Source of the DNA: CAVOHU01 sp963843385
Lineage (GTDB): Bacteria > Acidobacteriota > Vicinamibacteria > Vicinamibacterales > JAKQTR01
NCBI GenBank assembly: GCA_963843385.1
Contig: CAWJJY010000007.1
Location: 930,001-994,000, forward strand
Length of the DNA: 64,000 bases
Direction of reading: 5' to 3'
Under the pieces are notes generated by a model, which saw only the letters and a list, made by a program, of their open reading frames with translations, did not search any database and was not told where the DNA came from. How positions within the stretch are numbered: the stretch's first letter is position 1; each line of letters starts with the position of its first letter. Made by a program: the position numbers and the translations under genes. Shown here one piece after another: positions 18,693 to 27,361 of the stretch.

Positions 18693-19706
18693 GTGGCCAT
18701 CGAATCGGTAACCGTGCTCGGTGCAGGAAGCTGGGGCACGGCGCTCGCCGTGCATCTCGCCCGTGTCGGGCACACGGTGCGCATCTGGTCGATCGAGTCC
18801 GAAATCGTGGCGGAAATGGCGACGCGCCGGGCCAATGCGGTGTATCTGCCGGATGTGGCCCTGCCGCCGTCGGTGCATCCGACGACCTCGATCGAAGACG
18901 CGCTGGACGGCGCCGAACTGGTCATCTCGACGGTGCCCTCGCATGCGACGCGGAGCGTGATGCGAACCTCTGCGCCCTTGCTTGGGCCCTCGACAACCAT
19001 CGTCAGCGCAGCGAAGGGCCTCGAACTGGAGACGCTGCACCGGATGTCGCAGGTCATCGAGCAGGAGGTCGGAGACTCCCACCAGGTCGTCGTCATGTCC
19101 GGGCCGAGCTTCGCCGTCGAGGTGGCGCGCGAGATGCCGACCGCCGTCTCGGTGGCGTGCGCGGATCTGGCCGCGGCCAAGCGCGTTCAGGCCGAGCTGC
19201 GCGGCCGGCTGTTCCGTCTGTATGCGACGACCGACGTGCCCGGCGTCGAGATCGGCGGTGCGTTGAAGAACGTGATCGCGATTGCCGCGGGCGTCGTCGA
19301 AGGCCTCGGCCTCGGCCACAACACGCTGGCGGCGCTCATCACGCGGGGGCTGGCGGAGATCATGAGACTGGCGGCGGCCGAGGGCGGCCGGCGGGAGACC
19401 CTCGCAGGATTGAGCGGGCTCGGCGATCTCGTGCTGACGTGCACCGGGCCGTACAGTCGAAACCGGCATGTCGGCATCGAGCTGTCGAAGGGACGTCCGC
19501 TCAGCGAGATCCTCGCCGGCATGAAGATGGTGGCCGAGGGCGTCAGGACGACCGAGGCCGCGCTGTCGCTCGGGGATCGCCGCGGCGTGGAGCTGCCGAT
19601 TACCGCGCAGATGGCCGAACTGCTTCGAGGACGCAAGACCGCGCGCTCGGCCGTCGAGGAACTGATGCTCCGCCCGCAGCGGGTCGAGGCCGATGGCGGA
19701 TGGTAG
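18693..19706 (+). CDS. gpsA: NAD(P)-dependent glycerol-3-phosphate dehydrogenase
   Basis: 337 residues from GTG 18693, with GGGGGAAACAGGA just upstream. The Rossmann motif is VLGAGSWGTALAVHLA. The catalytic region carries VMSGPSFAVEVAREMPTAV and the conserved lysine in GGALKNVIAIAAG, and NRHVGIELSKGR follows. It supplies sn-glycerol-3-phosphate for PlsY. The plsY-gpsA order places the two steps side by side. Its TAG stop forms part of the -10 box preceding ftsY. Confidence 0.97.
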   Translation: MAIESVTVLGAGSWGTALAVHLARVGHTVRIWSIESEIVAEMATRRANAVYLPDVALPPSVHPTTSIEDALDGAELVISTVPSHATRSVMRTSAPLLGPSTTIVSAAKGLELETLHRMSQVIEQEVGDSHQVVVMSGPSFAVEVAREMPTAVSVACADLAAAKRVQAELRGRLFRLYATTDVPGVEIGGALKNVIAIAAGVVEGLGLGHNTLAALITRGLAEIMRLAAAEGGRRETLAGLSGLGDLVLTCTGPYSRNRHVGIELSKGRPLSEILAGMKMVAEGVRTTEAALSLGDRRGVELPITAQMAELLRGRKTARSAVEELMLRPQRVEADGGW

Positions 19707-19709
19707 AAT
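19704..19709 (+). promoter_or_regulatory. -10 box of a probable leaderless ftsY promoter
   Basis: TAGAAT, made from the gpsA stop codon, then six bases (GAGCGG), then the ftsY ATG. The spacing puts transcription start at the ATG. No clear -35 hexamer is seen 17-18 bases upstream. Confidence 0.42.
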
Positions 19710-19715
19710 GAGCGG

Positions 19716-20639
19716 ATGGGGCTGCTCAGCAGGGTCCGAGAAGGGCTGCGGCGTACCGCGGAGCAGCTGGTAGGCCGCTTCGACGAGCTCGTACGGATCG
19801 CGGACGAACCAGAGCGCCGGACCCGGCCGATCGAGGTCGAGACGATCGACGCGCTCGAGGAGATCCTCATCGGCGCAGACGTCGGCGTGGCGGCGTCCGA
19901 GCGCATCGTCCACGCCGTTGCCGCCAGGAGCCGCCGGGGCGAGAGCCTGCGGGAACTGGTCAAGGACGAGATCCGGTCGATCTTCGACGGCGTTGACGGG
20001 CAATCACCGCGCACGGGTTCACCAACCATCATCCTGGTCGTCGGCGTCAACGGGACCGGCAAGACCACGACCGTTGCGAAGCTCGCCAATCTGATGAAGG
20101 AGAACGGCGCGAGCCCTCTCGTGTGCGCGGCCGACACGTTCCGGGCGGCCGCGGTCGCGCAGCTCGAGATCTGGGCGACTCGCGCCGGCGTGGACATCAT
20201 CCGTGCGCGAGAGGGCGCCGATCCGGCTGCCGTCGTCTTCGATGCGGTCGCCGCGGGCAAGGCACGACACCGCGATCCGATCATCGTCGACACTGCCGGC
20301 CGGCTGCATACCCGCACCAATCTGATGAACGAGCTGGACAAGATACGGCGAGTGGCCGCGCGGGACGTCGAGGGTGCGCCCCACGAGGTGCTGCTCGTCC
20401 TCGACGCGACGGTCGGACAGAACGGGCTGACCCAGGCGCGCGAGTTCACCGCCGTCGCGGGCGTGACGGGCATCGTGCTGGCGAAACTCGACGGAACGGC
20501 AAAAGGCGGCGTCGCGGTGGCGATTGCCCACGATCTCAAGCTCCCCATCCGCTACGTCGGCATCGGGGAAGGCATCGACGACCTGGTGCCGTTCTCGGCC
20601 CGCGAATACGTGGATGCCCTCTTCGAAGAGAGTTGGTAG
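19716..20639 (+). CDS. ftsY: Signal recognition particle receptor FtsY
   Basis: 307 residues. A short N-terminal helical segment replaces the long acidic A domain of E. coli. Then NG-domain motifs: P-loop VVGVNGTGKTTTVAKLANLM (about 109-128), AADTFRAAAVAQLE, DTAGRLHTRTNLMNEL, and the specificity motif AKLDGTAKGG. It docks SRP-ribosome complexes at the membrane. Its partner ffh lies 3.1 kb downstream. Confidence 0.97.
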   Translation: MGLLSRVREGLRRTAEQLVGRFDELVRIADEPERRTRPIEVETIDALEEILIGADVGVAASERIVHAVAARSRRGESLRELVKDEIRSIFDGVDGQSPRTGSPTIILVVGVNGTGKTTTVAKLANLMKENGASPLVCAADTFRAAAVAQLEIWATRAGVDIIRAREGADPAAVVFDAVAAGKARHRDPIIVDTAGRLHTRTNLMNELDKIRRVAARDVEGAPHEVLLVLDATVGQNGLTQAREFTAVAGVTGIVLAKLDGTAKGGVAVAIAHDLKLPIRYVGIGEGIDDLVPFSAREYVDALFEESW

Positions 20640-20645
20640 AACGAC

Positions 20646-21734
20646 GTGCTCTCCGACCAGTTCTACATGGCGCGCGCGTCGTTCATGGCGGCCAGGGGGC
20701 GCGGGCGCACCTCGCCGAACCCGATGGTCGGTGCGGTCGTCGTGTCCGCGGACGGCGTCGTGGTCGGGTCCGGCTATCACGAACAGGCTGGCGGGCCCCA
20801 CGCCGAGGTTCGCGCGCTCGATGCGGCGGGCGGGCGGGCGAGGGGCGCCACGCTCTATTGCACCCTCGAACCCTGCACGCACACCGGCCGCACGCCGCCA
20901 TGCGTTGATCGGATCGTCGCCGCCGGGATCGCTCGTCTCGTCGCATCGGTCGAGGATCCCAACCCGAACGTCTCGGGTGGAGGCTTCCGCGTGTTGCGCG
21001 AGCACGGCATCGAGGTCGAGGTCGGGCCGGGGCGCGAGGAAGCCATCCGGCTCAATCGCGCCTTCCGGACCGCCATGCGGCTCGGCCGGCCGTACGTGAT
21101 CGCGAAAATCGCCTTGAGCCTCGACGGCCGCATTGCTGCCCGATCAGGCGGGCGTACCGACCTGTCGTCGCCCCAGGCGAATCGCCGGAGCCAGCGGCTG
21201 CGCGCCGAGGTCGACGCGATTGGCGTCGGGTCGGGCACCGTGGTGGCCGACGATCCGCTGCTGACGGTGCGGGAGGTCTACCGGGCGCGGCCGCTGTCGC
21301 GCGTGGTGTTCGACCGGCGCTTGCGAATCGGGCCCGATGCCCGGCTTTTCGGTACGCTGGCGAGCGGGCCGGTCTACGTGGTGACGACCAAAAGCGAGGC
21401 GGCCCGCCAGGCCGACCGCGTGCGGAGACTCGAAACGGCCGGAGCTCGCATGGTCGCCACCGACTCCGGAGACATTGCCGCAGCGCTCCGGCACCTTGCG
21501 GGGCTCGACGTTCAGTCGCTGCTGATCGAGGGCGGCGCCGCGCTCCACGAGGCTGCGCTGAAGGAGGACCTGGTCGATGCGGTGCGCATGGTGATCACCC
21601 CTCGCATCGTCGGCGAGGCCGGAGTACCATGGGTCCCGCTATCCCGGCTTTCCGCAATCGGCCTGGTTGAGGCTTCAGTCGAGGCGTGCGGAGCCGACGT
21701 CATCATCGAGGGATATGTTCACAGGCCTGATTGA
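20646..21734 (+). CDS. ribD: Bifunctional riboflavin biosynthesis deaminase/reductase RibD
   Basis: 362 residues from GTG 20646. The deaminase domain has the zinc motif HAEVRALDAAG and PCTHTGRTPPC. The reductase domain follows from about 150 (YVIAKIALSLDGRIAARSG, then IEGGAALHEAAL). It turns the GTP-cyclohydrolase product into 5-amino-6-ribitylamino-uracil phosphate. First gene of ribD-ribE-ribBA, with a 20-base overlap into ribE. Confidence 0.96.
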   Translation: MLSDQFYMARASFMAARGRGRTSPNPMVGAVVVSADGVVVGSGYHEQAGGPHAEVRALDAAGGRARGATLYCTLEPCTHTGRTPPCVDRIVAAGIARLVASVEDPNPNVSGGGFRVLREHGIEVEVGPGREEAIRLNRAFRTAMRLGRPYVIAKIALSLDGRIAARSGGRTDLSSPQANRRSQRLRAEVDAIGVGSGTVVADDPLLTVREVYRARPLSRVVFDRRLRIGPDARLFGTLASGPVYVVTTKSEAARQADRVRRLETAGARMVATDSGDIAAALRHLAGLDVQSLLIEGGAALHEAALKEDLVDAVRMVITPRIVGEAGVPWVPLSRLSAIGLVEASVEACGADVIIEGYVHRPD

Positions 21735-22344
21735 ACGCGTCGGGAGGGTCGCGGCGCTCGCCGCGATGGAGGGCGGGTACCGGCTCGAGGTCGACACGGA
21801 CCTGGCGGCCGACCTGCATCCGGGCGACAGCATCGCGGTCAACGGCGTCTGCCTGACGGTGGTCCGCGCAGAGCACGGGTCGTTCACGACCGAGATCGGT
21901 CCTGAGACCGCGCGGGTCACGACGCTTGGAGGTTTCAGGCGTGGCAGCCTGGTCAACCTCGAGCGGCCGATGCGTCCAGACGGTCACATGGGAGGCCACT
22001 TCGTCCTCGGTCACGTCGATGCGACCGGGGTGCTCACCTCGATCGTGCCGGAAGCCGAGTTCTGGTGGATCACGGTGAGCTTTGATCGGGCACTCGCGCC
22101 CTACTTCATTTCCAAGGGGTCGGTGGCGGTTGACGGCATCAGCCTCACCATCGCCAGCCTGGCCGATAGCGGTTTCACCGTCCAAATCATCCCGTTCACG
22201 TGGGAGCACACCAACCTGCAGGCGAGCCGTGTCGGAGACCCCGTCAATCTCGAAGTCGACGTCATCGGCAAGTACGTGGTCCGGGTCGCCGAGCTGACCG
22301 GGCTCTGGAAGGGCGGGGCTGGCTCCGTGCAGGTCTCATCATGA
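21715..22344 (+). CDS. ribE: Riboflavin synthase, alpha subunit
   Basis: 209 residues from ATG 21715, inside the end of ribD. It opens MFTGLIERVGRV and has two lumazine-binding repeats, each with a GDSIAVNGVCLTV- or GSVAVDGISLTI-type motif and a DGHMGGHFVLGHVD segment. It dismutates two 6,7-dimethyl-8-ribityllumazine molecules into riboflavin. Its TGA overlaps the ribBA ATG. Confidence 0.96.
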   Translation: MFTGLIERVGRVAALAAMEGGYRLEVDTDLAADLHPGDSIAVNGVCLTVVRAEHGSFTTEIGPETARVTTLGGFRRGSLVNLERPMRPDGHMGGHFVLGHVDATGVLTSIVPEAEFWWITVSFDRALAPYFISKGSVAVDGISLTIASLADSGFTVQIIPFTWEHTNLQASRVGDPVNLEVDVIGKYVVRVAELTGLWKGGAGSVQVSS

Positions 22345-23603
22345 CGAAATCGGTTCCGCCCCCGAAGCGTCCGGCGCGCCCGCGGGCTCGCACGGGCGCC
22401 ACGCCATTTGCCTCCATCGAGGACGCGATCGACGCCATCCGCGCCGGCAAGATGATCATTGTCTGCGACGACGAAGATCGCGAGAACGAAGGCGATCTGA
22501 CCATCGCGGCCTCCGCGGTCTCGCCCGCGGCGATCAATTTCATGGCGAAACACGGCCGGGGGCTCATCTGCCTGCCGATGACCGTGCAGCGCCTCGACGA
22601 GCTCGAGCTGCCGCAGATGGTGTCGCAGAACACGGCGACGTTCGACACGGCGTTCGCGGTGTCCATCGAGGCGCGCGGGCGCACGAGCACGGGGATTTCC
22701 GCGGCCGACCGCGCCACGACGGTGCTGGCAGCAATCGATCCGAAGACGAAGCCCTCCGACCTGAACCGGCCGGGTCACATGTTCCCGCTGCGGGCGCGGG
22801 ACGGCGGCGTGCTGGTCCGGGCGGGCCAGACCGAGGCGGCCGTCGACCTCGCGAGAATCGCCGGCCTGTATCCGGCGGGCGTGATCTGCGAGGTCATGAA
22901 CCCGGACGGCACGATGGCCCGGGTGCCCCAGCTCGCGAGGTTCGCGCGCCGCCATCATCTGCTGATGATCACGATCGCCGACCTCATCAAGTACCGGATG
23001 CGGACCGAGCGGATGGTGCGGCGCGTCGCCGACGCCAATCTGCCGACGCGCTACGGCCACTACAGGGTGATGGCCTACGAGAGCATCATCGACCACGAGA
23101 CACACGTGGCCCTGGTGCTCGGCGACATCGGCGCGGGCAAGGACGTGATGGTGCGCGTCCACTCGAGGTGCCTGACAGGCGACGTGTTCCACTCGGCAAG
23201 GTGCGACTGCGGGGAGCAGCTGGAAACCGCCCTGCACCGGATCTCCAAGGAGGGGCGCGGCATCCTGCTCTACCTGAACCAGGAGGGGCGGGGCATCGGG
23301 CTGTCGAACAAGATTCGCGCCTACGCGCTTCAGGACCAGGGTCTCGACACGGTGGAGGCCAACGAGAGGCTGGGTTTCAAGCCAGACCAGCGCGACTACG
23401 GCATCGGCGCCCAGATTCTGGGTGATCTCGGCGTCAAGACCATGCACCTGCTGACCAACAATCCCCGGAAGTTCGTCGGCCTCGAGGGTTACGGGCTGTC
23501 GGTGACGAGGACAGTGCCGCTCGAAATCCCCGCGTCGGATACCAACAGGCGCTATTTGAAGGCGAAGAAAGAAAAGCTCGGCCACCATCTGACCACCGTC
23601 TGA
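22341..23603 (+). CDS. ribBA: Bifunctional 3,4-DHBP synthase / GTP cyclohydrolase II
   Basis: 420 residues. The N-terminal DHBP synthase domain (about 20-220) has CDDEDRENEGDLTIAA and the GHMFPLRARDGGVLVRAGQT loop. The C-terminal GTP cyclohydrolase II has the zinc cysteines in RCLTGDVFHSARCDCGEQL and the active segment LYLNQEGRGIGLSNKI. It supplies both precursors of riboflavin. No ribH (lumazine synthase) follows; the next gene is ffh under its own promoter. Confidence 0.96.
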   Translation: MTKSVPPPKRPARPRARTGATPFASIEDAIDAIRAGKMIIVCDDEDRENEGDLTIAASAVSPAAINFMAKHGRGLICLPMTVQRLDELELPQMVSQNTATFDTAFAVSIEARGRTSTGISAADRATTVLAAIDPKTKPSDLNRPGHMFPLRARDGGVLVRAGQTEAAVDLARIAGLYPAGVICEVMNPDGTMARVPQLARFARRHHLLMITIADLIKYRMRTERMVRRVADANLPTRYGHYRVMAYESIIDHETHVALVLGDIGAGKDVMVRVHSRCLTGDVFHSARCDCGEQLETALHRISKEGRGILLYLNQEGRGIGLSNKIRAYALQDQGLDTVEANERLGFKPDQRDYGIGAQILGDLGVKTMHLLTNNPRKFVGLEGYGLSVTRTVPLEIPASDTNRRYLKAKKEKLGHHLTTV

Positions 23604-23618
23604 GCCTGCGGCGCTTCG

Positions 23619-23648
23619 TTGACAGATCGGCGCCTGGGGCGCTACGAT
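23619..23648 (+). promoter_or_regulatory. Sigma-70 promoter of ffh
   Basis: TTGACA (23619-23624), 18 bases, TACGAT (23643-23648). It leaves a leader of about 90 bases before the ffh ATG. The leader carries a GC-rich hairpin (CCGGGC-CGAA-GCCCGG). I looked for SRP RNA in it and found none of the conserved core. Confidence 0.68.
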
Positions 23649-23746
23649 AAGGGTTTGCGCCACAGGGTGTTACGAGCTCCTGCTGGTTGTGGGGCGGCTC
23701 CGGGCCGAAGCCCGGGTTCGGGACCTCCGGCCCCTTCTGGAACCTG

Positions 23747-25114
23747 ATGTTCGATTCTCTCAGCACTCGCCTGCAGGACGTATTCCGCACCCTACGCGGC
23801 GAGACGCGGCTGTCGGAGTCCGTCGTCGAGACCGCGCTGCGCGAAATCCGCATGGCGCTGCTCGAAGCGGACGTGAACTTCAAGGTCGTGAAGGCCTTCG
23901 TCGATCGCGTCCGCGAGCGGGCCATCGGCCAGGACGTGCTGCGGAGCCTGACGCCGGGCCAGCAGGTCATCAAGATCGTCCGCGACGAGCTCATCGCGCT
24001 CTTCGGCGACGCCCAGGGAGGGCTGGTGCCCTCCGCGAAGGTTCCGCGCGTCATCCTGCTGCTCGGCCTGCAGGGATCGGGCAAGACGACGACGGCGGCG
24101 AAGTTGGGCCGCCTGCTGACGAAGCAGGGCCGCCATCCGCTGCTCGTGTCCACCGATGTGCGCCGGCCTGCCGCCATCGAGCAGCTCAACGTGCTCGGAC
24201 AGCAGGCGTCGCTGCGCGTTCACGACCCCGCGGGGGAGATGGACCCGGTTCGGCGCGCGACCGGCGCCCTCGCCGAAGCCAGGAACACCGGGTTCGACGT
24301 CGTCATGGTCGACACCGCGGGCCGGCTCCACATCGACGACGAGCTGATGCAGGAGCTCCGGGCGATCCGCGACGCGGTCGAGCCGACCGACGCGCTCTAT
24401 GTCGCTGATGCGATGACGGGTCAGGACGCGATCAAGAGCGCCGGCGAGTTCAACCACCAGATCGGCGTGACCGGCGTGGTGCTGAGCAAGCTGGATGGCG
24501 ACGCGCGGGGCGGGGCGGCGCTGTCGGTCGTGGCGGTGGTGGGCGTGCCGATCGCGTATGTCGGGATGGGCGAGCGGATTGAGGACCTCGAGCCCTTCCA
24601 TGCCGAACGCCTGGTTTCCCGGCTGCTTGGCATGGGCGACGTGCTCTCGCTCATCGAGCGGGCCGAGGATGCGATAGGCCAGGACGAGGCGGAACAGCTC
24701 GCGAAGAAGCTGCGGAGCGAGGACTTCACGCTGGAGGATTTCATGTCCCAGCTGCGCACGGTGCGCAAGCTGGGCCCGCTCGAGCAGGTCATCGGCATGC
24801 TGCCCGGCCTGGGCAATCTGAAGCAGATGGCGGACACCCAGCCCGACGAGCGGCAGTTGAGCCGCGTGGAGGCGATCATCAACTCGATGACGCCATCCGA
24901 GCGGCGCAATTCGAAAGTGATCGACGGGAGCAGGCGGCGGCGGATCGCGCGCGGAAGCGGCACCACCGTGCAGGACGTGAACCAGCTGCTGCGGCAATTC
25001 GTGCAGATGCGAAAGATGGTGAAGATGATGGGCGGCGTAGCCGGCGGTGCCGGCGGACGCAGGCGGCTGCAGCAGGCGATGGGCCTGCTCCGCGGCCGCG
25101 GCCTGGGTGCGTGA
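23747..25114 (+). CDS. ffh: Signal recognition particle protein Ffh
   Basis: 455 residues from ATG 23747. NG domain: P-loop LLGLQGSGKTTTAAKLG, TDVRRPAAIEQL, DTAGRLHIDDELM, SKLDGDARGGAALS. The methionine-rich M domain follows (about 300-430), with SMTPSERRNSKVIDGSRRRR and GSGTTVQDVNQLLRQF, which binds SRP RNA and signal peptides. A glycine-rich tail closes it. It starts the operon leading into rpsP. Confidence 0.98.
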   Translation: MFDSLSTRLQDVFRTLRGETRLSESVVETALREIRMALLEADVNFKVVKAFVDRVRERAIGQDVLRSLTPGQQVIKIVRDELIALFGDAQGGLVPSAKVPRVILLLGLQGSGKTTTAAKLGRLLTKQGRHPLLVSTDVRRPAAIEQLNVLGQQASLRVHDPAGEMDPVRRATGALAEARNTGFDVVMVDTAGRLHIDDELMQELRAIRDAVEPTDALYVADAMTGQDAIKSAGEFNHQIGVTGVVLSKLDGDARGGAALSVVAVVGVPIAYVGMGERIEDLEPFHAERLVSRLLGMGDVLSLIERAEDAIGQDEAEQLAKKLRSEDFTLEDFMSQLRTVRKLGPLEQVIGMLPGLGNLKQMADTQPDERQLSRVEAIINSMTPSERRNSKVIDGSRRRRIARGSGTTVQDVNQLLRQFVQMRKMVKMMGGVAGGAGGRRRLQQAMGLLRGRGLGA

Positions 25115-25151
25115 CCCTGCAGCTACCGGTGGACAGCCTGGAAGGAGAGAG

Positions 25152-25436
25152 ATGCTCGCAATTCGCTTGACGAAGATCGGATCGAAGAAGCGCGCGACGT
25201 ACCGCATGGTCGTGCTCGAGGCTCGGTCGGCCCGCGACGGCCGGGTCATCGAGACGCTCGGCTATTACAACCCGAAGACGAAGCCGGCGACCGTGAAGCT
25301 GGATCGGGAGCGGGTGTCGCACTGGGTCAAGGTGGGCGCACGCCCGTCGAACACCGTCCGCAACCTTGTGGCTCAGTACAAGGAGCCGGCGGTCGTGGCC
25401 GCGGAGACGCCGGCCGCGGCCCCTGAAGCGCAGTGA
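25152..25436 (+). CDS. rpsP: 30S ribosomal protein S16
   Basis: 94 residues from ATG 25152 with GGAGAG upstream. It opens MLAIRLTKIGSKKRATYRMV and has GRVIETLGYYNPKTKP, the S16 signature, with an Ala/Pro tail. It heads the conserved rpsP-KH-rimM-trmD-rplS-rnhB cluster. Its TGA overlaps the next GTG start. Confidence 0.97.
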   Translation: MLAIRLTKIGSKKRATYRMVVLEARSARDGRVIETLGYYNPKTKPATVKLDRERVSHWVKVGARPSNTVRNLVAQYKEPAVVAAETPAAAPEAQ

Positions 25437-25687
25437 GCCACGCTCGCGAGGTCGTCGAGGTCATCGCGCGTGCGTTGGTCGACGCGCCCGACGAGGTGAA
25501 GGTCACCGATACGGAGCACCGCGGCATGTCGGTCATCGAACTGCACGTCGCGCCCGACGATCTGGGCCGCGTGATAGGCCGGCAGGGACGCACGGCCGCG
25601 GCCATGCGGACGCTGGTCGCCGCCGCCGCGGAGCACGACGGTCAGCGCGCGACGCTGGAAATCCGGGATGAGCGAGGCCGACGGTAG
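25433..25687 (+). CDS. KH-domain RNA-binding protein (KhpA/YlqC type)
   Basis: 84 residues from GTG 25433. It contains the GxxG-type KH loop in LGRVIGRQGRTAAAMRTLV. Such proteins bind RNA with KhpB and influence cell size and division in Gram-positive bacteria. Its place between rpsP and rimM is standard. Confidence 0.9.
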   Translation: MSHAREVVEVIARALVDAPDEVKVTDTEHRGMSVIELHVAPDDLGRVIGRQGRTAAAMRTLVAAAAEHDGQRATLEIRDERGRR

Positions 25688-25689
25688 AC

Positions 25690-26259
25690 GTGGCGCCAGA
25701 CTGGGACGAGATGGCGGTGGTGGCGCGCGTCGCGAGGCCGCACGGGTTACGGGGCGAGGTCGTGCTCAACCCCGAGACCGACTTCCCGGAAACGCGATTC
25801 CAGGCCGGGCGCACGCTCTACGTTCGGCGCGCAGGCCCGACCGAGGAACTGACGCTGCGATCGAGCCGGTTCCAGCGCGAGCGTCCGGTGGTGGCCTTCG
25901 AGGGACTCGAGACGATCGAAAGCATCGAGTCACTGGTGGGGGCGGAACTGCGGGTGCCCGCCGACGCGCTGGCGCCCCTGCCGGACGGATCGTACTACCG
26001 CCACGATCTGGTCGGCTGTGTGGTCGAGAGCAGGGACGGCGCGCGGATCGGCCCGGTGCTTCGCGTCGAGGGCAGCATGGTCTCGAGCCTCCTCGTGGTT
26101 CAGCACGGCTCGGATGAAGTGCTGATCCCGCTGGTCGGGGACATCTGCCAGGTGGTCGACGCGGCGGCGCGCCGGATTGTGATAGACGCTCCGGAAGGGC
26201 TGCTCGACGTGAACGTGACCCGGAGGTCGATGAGACAGACGCGCGGCAGGCACACGTGA
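25690..26259 (+). CDS. rimM: Ribosome maturation factor RimM
   Basis: 189 residues from GTG 25690. The N-terminal RimM barrel has VARVARPHGLRGEVVLNPET. The C-terminal PRC-barrel has YYRHDLVGCVVESRDG and ending DVNVTRRS. RimM assists 16S 3' domain assembly with S19. The stop overlaps the trmD GTG start. Confidence 0.94.
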   Translation: MAPDWDEMAVVARVARPHGLRGEVVLNPETDFPETRFQAGRTLYVRRAGPTEELTLRSSRFQRERPVVAFEGLETIESIESLVGAELRVPADALAPLPDGSYYRHDLVGCVVESRDGARIGPVLRVEGSMVSSLLVVQHGSDEVLIPLVGDICQVVDAAARRIVIDAPEGLLDVNVTRRSMRQTRGRHT

Positions 26260-27011
26260 GATTCGATGTCATCACGATCTTTCCGCGCCTGTTCGACGGG
26301 CCGCTCGGGGACGGGATCGTGCGCCGCGCCATCGAGCGCGGCCTGGTGGACGTCAGGATCCACGACCTGCGCGACCACGCGACCGATCGTCACCGCACGG
26401 TCGACGATGTGCCGTTTGGCGGCGGGCCCGGCATGGTGTTCAAGGCCGAACCCATGTTCCGGGCGATCGAGGCGATTGCGGCCGACGGCCCACCGCCAGA
26501 AGCGGTGGTCCTGACGACGCCCCAAGGCAGGCCATTCCGCCAGTCGGAGGCCGCCAGGCTGGCGGCCATGAACCGGGTCGTCGTCATCTGCGGCCGCTAC
26601 GAGGGTGTCGACGAGCGCGTCCGGGAGGCGCTGGTCACCGACGAGATCTCGATCGGTGACTACGTGGTGTCGGGCGGAGAGCTGCCGGCGCTCGTGATCG
26701 TGGACGCCGTGGTGAGGCTGTTGCCGGGAGCGGTCGGCGACGAGCAGTCGGTCGAAGCGGATTCGTTCAGCCGCGGACTGCTGGACTTTCCGCACTATAC
26801 CCGGCCGGCTGAATTCAGGGACCTGAAGGTCCCCGAGGTCCTCCTGTCGGGGCACCACGAGCTGATACGACGGTGGCGAATGCGGGAGGCGTTGCGCAGG
26901 ACGCTCGAGCGTCGGCCGGACCTGCTGTCGACCGCGGAGTTGGACAACGAACAGCGCGACATCTTGCGCGACTTGAAGGGTGAGAAGGGAGCCGACCATG
27001 GGCGCGATTGA
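26256..27011 (+). CDS. trmD: tRNA (guanine-N1)-methyltransferase TrmD
   Basis: 251 residues from GTG 26256. It has the SPOUT trefoil-knot motifs: VDDVPFGGGPGMVFKAEP, VVICGRYEGVDERVREALVT and DEISIGDYVVSGGELPAL. It methylates G37 next to the anticodon and prevents frameshifting. It overlaps the start of rplS by 14 bases. Confidence 0.97.
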   Translation: MRFDVITIFPRLFDGPLGDGIVRRAIERGLVDVRIHDLRDHATDRHRTVDDVPFGGGPGMVFKAEPMFRAIEAIAADGPPPEAVVLTTPQGRPFRQSEAARLAAMNRVVVICGRYEGVDERVREALVTDEISIGDYVVSGGELPALVIVDAVVRLLPGAVGDEQSVEADSFSRGLLDFPHYTRPAEFRDLKVPEVLLSGHHELIRRWRMREALRRTLERRPDLLSTAELDNEQRDILRDLKGEKGADHGRD

Positions 27012-27345
27012 AGCGGTTGAAAAGGCGCAGCTCGCCGAGCGGCCGTCGATGAAGACCGGCGACACCGTGAAGGTGCACGTGAAAGTGCGCGAGGGCGACA
27101 AGGAGCGCATCCAGGTCTTCGAGGGCATCGTCATCGGCATGCACCGGGGAGGGGCTCGCGCCTCGTTCACCGTCCGCAAGGTGTCGTTCAGCCAGGGCGT
27201 CGAGCGAATCTTCCCGCTGCATTCGCCCATCATCGACCGAATCGAAATCGTGCGGTCGGCACGGGTGCGGCGCGCCAAGCTCTACTTCCTGCGGAAGCTG
27301 AAGGGCAAGGCCGCGCGCATGAAGGAAACCAAGCGGTCGGCCTGA
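26998..27345 (+). CDS. rplS: 50S ribosomal protein L19
   Basis: 115 residues from ATG 26998, with AGGGAG 7 bases upstream; an in-frame GTG at 26980 is less likely. Signature segments are FEGIVIGMHRGGARASFTVR, GVERIFPLHSPIIDRIEI and AKLYFLRKLKGKAARMKE. L19 sits at the 30S-50S interface. Confidence 0.97.
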   Translation: MGAIEAVEKAQLAERPSMKTGDTVKVHVKVREGDKERIQVFEGIVIGMHRGGARASFTVRKVSFSQGVERIFPLHSPIIDRIEIVRSARVRRAKLYFLRKLKGKAARMKETKRSA

Positions 27346-27361
27346 CGCCGCAGGCGAGATC

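Noticed and set aside
18498..20003. 501-codon minus-strand open frame
   Set aside because: Antisense to gpsA and ftsY, which are complete and motif-rich.
23649..23746. Possible SRP RNA in the ffh leader
   Set aside because: The conserved GGTCAGG and CCGGAAGG core is missing; only a GC-rich hairpin is seen.
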